Origin: Propionibacteriaceae bacterium
GTDB taxonomy: Bacteria > Actinomycetota > Actinomycetes > Propionibacteriales > Propionibacteriaceae
Direction of reading: 5' to 3'
DNA length: 7,490 nucleotides
Assembly: GCA_030538175.1 (NCBI GenBank)
Contig: JAUNUL010000138.1
Span: forward strand, 1-7,490
Below, piece by piece: positions 5,685 to 7,490 of this stretch. Below the pieces are notes generated by a model. That model saw only the letters and a program-made list of their open reading frames with translations, did not search any database and had not been told where the DNA came from. The number at the start of each line of letters is the position of its first letter. Positions within the stretch are counted from its first letter, which is position 1. A program made the position numbers and the translations under genes.

Positions 5685-5705
5685 AGGTCTCGGTGACTGA
5701 GACCT
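5685..5705 (-). terminator. Second hairpin after birA: tandem terminator or operator
   Basis: A perfect inverted repeat AGGTCTC (5685-5691)/GAGACCT (5699-5705) with a 7-base loop. On the minus strand the stem is followed by TTGCTTGT, much like the tail of the first hairpin upstream, so it may be a back-up terminator for birA. Its symmetry and position before the dioxygenase operon also fit an operator for the IclR-type regulator. The sequence alone does not decide between the two. Confidence 0.45.
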
Positions 5706-5715
5706 CAATCACAGC

Positions 5716-5743
5716 AAAGGCCCCGGCGCGGTCGCCGGAGGCC
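5716..5743 (-). terminator. Probable intrinsic terminator of birA
   Basis: About 15 bases after the birA TGA, on the minus strand, GGCCTCCGGCG (5743-5733) and CGCCGGGGCC (5728-5719) form a 10-bp, almost all G/C stem with one bulged base and a 4-base loop. It is followed by TTTGCTGT. A short T-run is typical for actinobacterial intrinsic terminators. It separates birA transcription from the aromatic block. Confidence 0.6.
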
Positions 5744-5758
5744 GCACCCACCGATGCG

Positions 5759-6568
5759 TCAGGACAAGGTCCGACTCGGCGTCGGACGCAGATGCACGAC
5801 GTCGCCCGCACTGAACGTGCGTACGCCCGCCGGGGTGCGCACCCGCAACCCACCGGAGTGGTCGATCCCAACCGCGGTGCCGGTGACCTCGCTGTCGGCG
5901 AGTTGGACCCGGACGTCCCGACCGATCGTCACGCACTCCTGCACATAGCGTGCGGCGAGCGCTTCGGGTGCGTCGCGCCACAGTCGGTACGCCGCCCCCA
6001 ACGCCCGCAGGACCTCGCTCAGCAGGACCGTCTTGTCGACTTCGGCGCCCTCCAGCCGCAACGATGTCGCGGTCTCCACCGGCAACTCCGCCCGATCCAT
6101 GGAGACGTTGATGCCGAACCCCAGGATCACCGCCGACCCACTGGGCGTCTCGACCGACTCGGCCAGGAGCCCGCAGAGTTTGCGATCCTCGATCAGAACG
6201 TCGTTGGGCCACTTGAGACCGACCGGCAGAGCCGTGGCGGCCTTGAGCCCCTCAAGGACCCCGAGCCCGGTCATCAGGGACAACCACGGCCACCGCTCGC
6301 GCGGCACATCCGTGGGACGCAACAGCACCGAGGTGGCCACTGACACCCCGGGTGGTGTCGTCCACGACCGGGCAAGGCGACCGCGGCCCGCGGTCTGGTT
6401 GTCGGTGATCAGAATTGTCCCCTCGGCCGCCCCATTCCGGGCAGCCACCGTGAGGTCCTGGTTGGTCGAGCCGGTCGCCGCGAGCACCGTGACCGAGGAC
6501 CATGGGCTGCCGGGGGTGACGACGGCATCGGTCAACGCGGCGGCATCGGGAGGTGGGGTCGCTGGCAC
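5759..6568 (-). CDS. birA: Biotin--[acetyl-CoA-carboxylase] ligase BirA (monofunctional)
   Basis: This 269-residue enzyme makes biotinyl-5'-AMP from biotin and ATP and transfers biotin to the lysine of biotin carboxyl carrier domains of acyl-CoA carboxylases. Visible marks are STNQD (34-38), the biotinyl-AMP loop GRGRLARSW (61-69), KWPNDV (119-124), the KLCGLL region (130-135) and GFGINV (150-155). The C-terminal cap domain ends in VRTFSAGDVVHL. There is no N-terminal helix-turn-helix, so unlike E. coli BirA it should not be a DNA-binding repressor; this is the actinobacterial form. The start is GTG at 6568. There is no Shine-Dalgarno, but TACCGT lies 6 bases upstream, suggesting leaderless translation. 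A terminator-like hairpin follows the gene. Confidence 0.95.
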   Translation of the reverse strand: MPATPPPDAAALTDAVVTPGSPWSSVTVLAATGSTNQDLTVAARNGAAEGTILITDNQTAGRGRLARSWTTPPGVSVATSVLLRPTDVPRERWPWLSLMTGLGVLEGLKAATALPVGLKWPNDVLIEDRKLCGLLAESVETPSGSAVILGFGINVSMDRAELPVETATSLRLEGAEVDKTVLLSEVLRALGAAYRLWRDAPEALAARYVQECVTIGRDVRVQLADSEVTGTAVGIDHSGGLRVRTPAGVRTFSAGDVVHLRPTPSRTLS

Positions 6569-6574
6569 AGGTCC

Positions 6575-6580
6575 ACGGTA
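6575..6580 (-). promoter_or_regulatory. Candidate leaderless -10 box of birA
   Basis: On the minus strand TACCGT fits TANNNT and is followed by GGACCT and then the GTG start, so the transcript would begin at about the start codon. No -35 is evident. It has a near mirror-image partner (TACGGT at 6642) on the plus strand for the divergent ATPase gene. Confidence 0.45.
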
Positions 6581-6641
6581 GTCCCACCCACACCGGGCGG
6601 GCTCCGGGGAAAACCGGATGCCGAATGGAGCTGGTCGACAC

Positions 6642-6647
6642 TACGGT
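6642..6647 (+). promoter_or_regulatory. Candidate leaderless -10 box of the AAA ATPase gene
   Basis: TACGGT fits TANNNT and ends 7 bases before ATG 6655, and no Shine-Dalgarno precedes that ATG. This supports 6655 as a leaderless start over the in-frame ATG at 6625, which lies upstream of the box. The element lacks a recognisable -35. Confidence 0.4.
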
Positions 6648-6654
6648 CACCACC

Positions 6655-7490
6655 ATGAATGCGGAAGATCGCGACCTGCTGTCCACTTTCAGCGCCTTCA
6701 TGCGGCGTTGCCTCGACTATGTCGACGACGACGGTGACGGCGCTCCCCAGCTCATCGACGTGCTGCGCGACCATCTCGGCACGTCCCCGACGAGCCTGCC
6801 GGTGGCCCGGCTGGACATCGCGGCCCAGGAGTTCGTCAACCTCGACGTCGCGGTGCACGTCCTGGTGGCGCAGTGCGGCGGCGGGACGCTCGTCGGCGTC
6901 GGCGGCGGGGAACAGCGCCACCACATGACTCTCGGCGACCTGCTCCAGCACGGCTGGTCCGGTCAGATCCGCAGCGCCGCGATCGACCGTTCGCGCGTGG
7001 CGACCGGGCCCGACACGACCCGGGAGGCGGTCGCTTTCGGCGCCCATTTGTTCCGGTTCCCCGACGCCGATGGCGCCCCGGTGGTCATCCTGCAGCGCCA
7101 GGCGCACCCGCAGTTCGGCCGCCAAGCCGGGCTGGAGGTGCTCGCACCCCCCGAGGTCGCCGAGCATGTGCTGACCGCCGTCAAGCGAAACATGTCGGAG
7201 CACAACGTCTTCCGGGGGAAGGTCATCAGCTTCGCTGAGGTGGGCGACGAATACGAGGTGTCGGTCGGCGGGCTGACGTTCCATGAGCGGCCTGCGTTGA
7301 CCGCCGATGAGGTCATCCTCGCGCCCGGGTCGCTGGAGCGCGTCGAGCGGCACGTGGTCGGCACGGCACGGCACCGCGACACCCTGCGAGCGGCCGGCCA
7401 GCACCTCAAGCGCGGCCTGTTGCTCTATGGCCCCCCGGGCACCGGCAAGACCCACACGGTGCGCTACCTGCTGGGTCAGCTCGAAGGGGT
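6655..7490 (+). CDS. AAA+ family ATPase, N-terminal 278 residues (cut by window edge)
   Basis: The frame is open to the right end with no stop. Residues 1 to about 235 form a region I do not recognise: an acidic, helical beginning (about 1-45), a mixed alpha/beta part, and VVILQRQ (143-149), which looks like a core strand. An AAA+ module follows, with GLLLYGPPGTGKTHTVR at 254-270; the Walker A motif is GPPGTGKT (259-266, Lys265 and Thr266). Walker B, sensor and arginine-finger residues lie beyond the window. The spelling LYGPPGTGKT is that of the classic AAA clade (FtsH, CDC48, proteasomal ATPases), so the protein is probably a hexameric unfoldase- or remodeller-like ATPase with a lineage-specific N-terminal domain. 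An in-frame ATG at 6625 would add ten residues. It is divergent from birA with an 86-base gap. Confidence 0.85.
   Translation, partial: MNAEDRDLLSTFSAFMRRCLDYVDDDGDGAPQLIDVLRDHLGTSPTSLPVARLDIAAQEFVNLDVAVHVLVAQCGGGTLVGVGGGEQRHHMTLGDLLQHGWSGQIRSAAIDRSRVATGPDTTREAVAFGAHLFRFPDADGAPVVILQRQAHPQFGRQAGLEVLAPPEVAEHVLTAVKRNMSEHNVFRGKVISFAEVGDEYEVSVGGLTFHERPALTADEVILAPGSLERVERHVVGTARHRDTLRAAGQHLKRGLLLYGPPGTGKTHTVRYLLGQLEG

Noticed and set aside
5541..5708. 56-codon N-terminal extension of the dioxygenase
   Set aside because: The frame is open, but family homology begins only after ATG 5540, a good Shine-Dalgarno precedes that ATG, and the extension would start in the second hairpin downstream of birA.
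6532..7455. Long minus-strand open frame (307 codons) opposite the AAA ATPase gene
   Set aside because: It is antisense to a frame with a clear Walker A motif, reads as low-complexity Arg/Gly/Asp-rich protein with no recognisable motif, and overlaps the start of birA. GC-rich DNA commonly leaves such frames open.
1..7490. CRISPR array, tRNA/rRNA genes, insertion sequence or integrase att site
   Set aside because: I saw no regularly spaced repeats, cloverleaf-like stretches, transposase or integrase motifs, or flanking direct repeats on either strand.

Overview
The window comes from a high-GC actinobacterium. The housekeeping context (purE-purK, a GtrA-type membrane protein, a birA without a DNA-binding domain), GTG starts and probable leaderless promoters all point to the Mycobacteriales (Mycobacterium, Rhodococcus, Gordonia, Dietzia and relatives). 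The species cannot be named from the sequence alone.

Layout from left to right. The first six codons of a probable purE and the complete purK are on the minus strand, with an 8-base overlap, so purine synthesis steps 6a and 6b are translationally coupled. A divergent plus-strand gene encodes a small alpha/beta-hydrolase of the phospholipase/carboxylesterase family. It converges stop to stop, with no spacer, on a minus-strand gtrA-like gene. Next is a block of four minus-strand genes, read right to left: a cupin dioxygenase of the 3-hydroxyanthranilate 3,4-dioxygenase family, a RidA-family protein, a p-hydroxybenzoate-hydroxylase-like flavoprotein and an IclR-type regulator. The minus-strand birA follows. 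It is separated from the block by two consecutive hairpins, the first of which looks like its terminator. Divergent from birA, and cut by the window end, is the N-terminal part of an AAA+ ATPase gene.

The four-gene block is the accessory and most interesting part. A PobA-type hydroxylase, a dioxygenase for ortho-aminophenol-type rings and a RidA-type enamine/imine deaminase would make a coherent short route for an amino-substituted aromatic acid: hydroxylate next to the amine, open the ring, remove the amine. 4-Aminobenzoate via 4-amino-3-hydroxybenzoate is my preferred hypothesis; this is inference. Supporting details are a changed proton-wire residue in the hydroxylase (PHBH His72 position is Asp75) and a shifted substrate arginine in the dioxygenase. 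No dehydrogenase or decarboxylase for the ring-opened semialdehyde is in the window, so later steps must be encoded elsewhere. The dioxygenase and its upstream region are visibly more AT-rich (about 47-60% GC in the lines I counted) than the flanks (about 63-73%), which suggests acquisition by transfer.

Two styles of gene start coexist. The block genes and the esterase carry Shine-Dalgarno sequences. birA, gtrA and the AAA gene have none, but each has a TANNNT box 6-7 bases before its start codon, as expected for leaderless transcripts. I saw no tRNA, rRNA, CRISPR array, transposase or insertion sequence.
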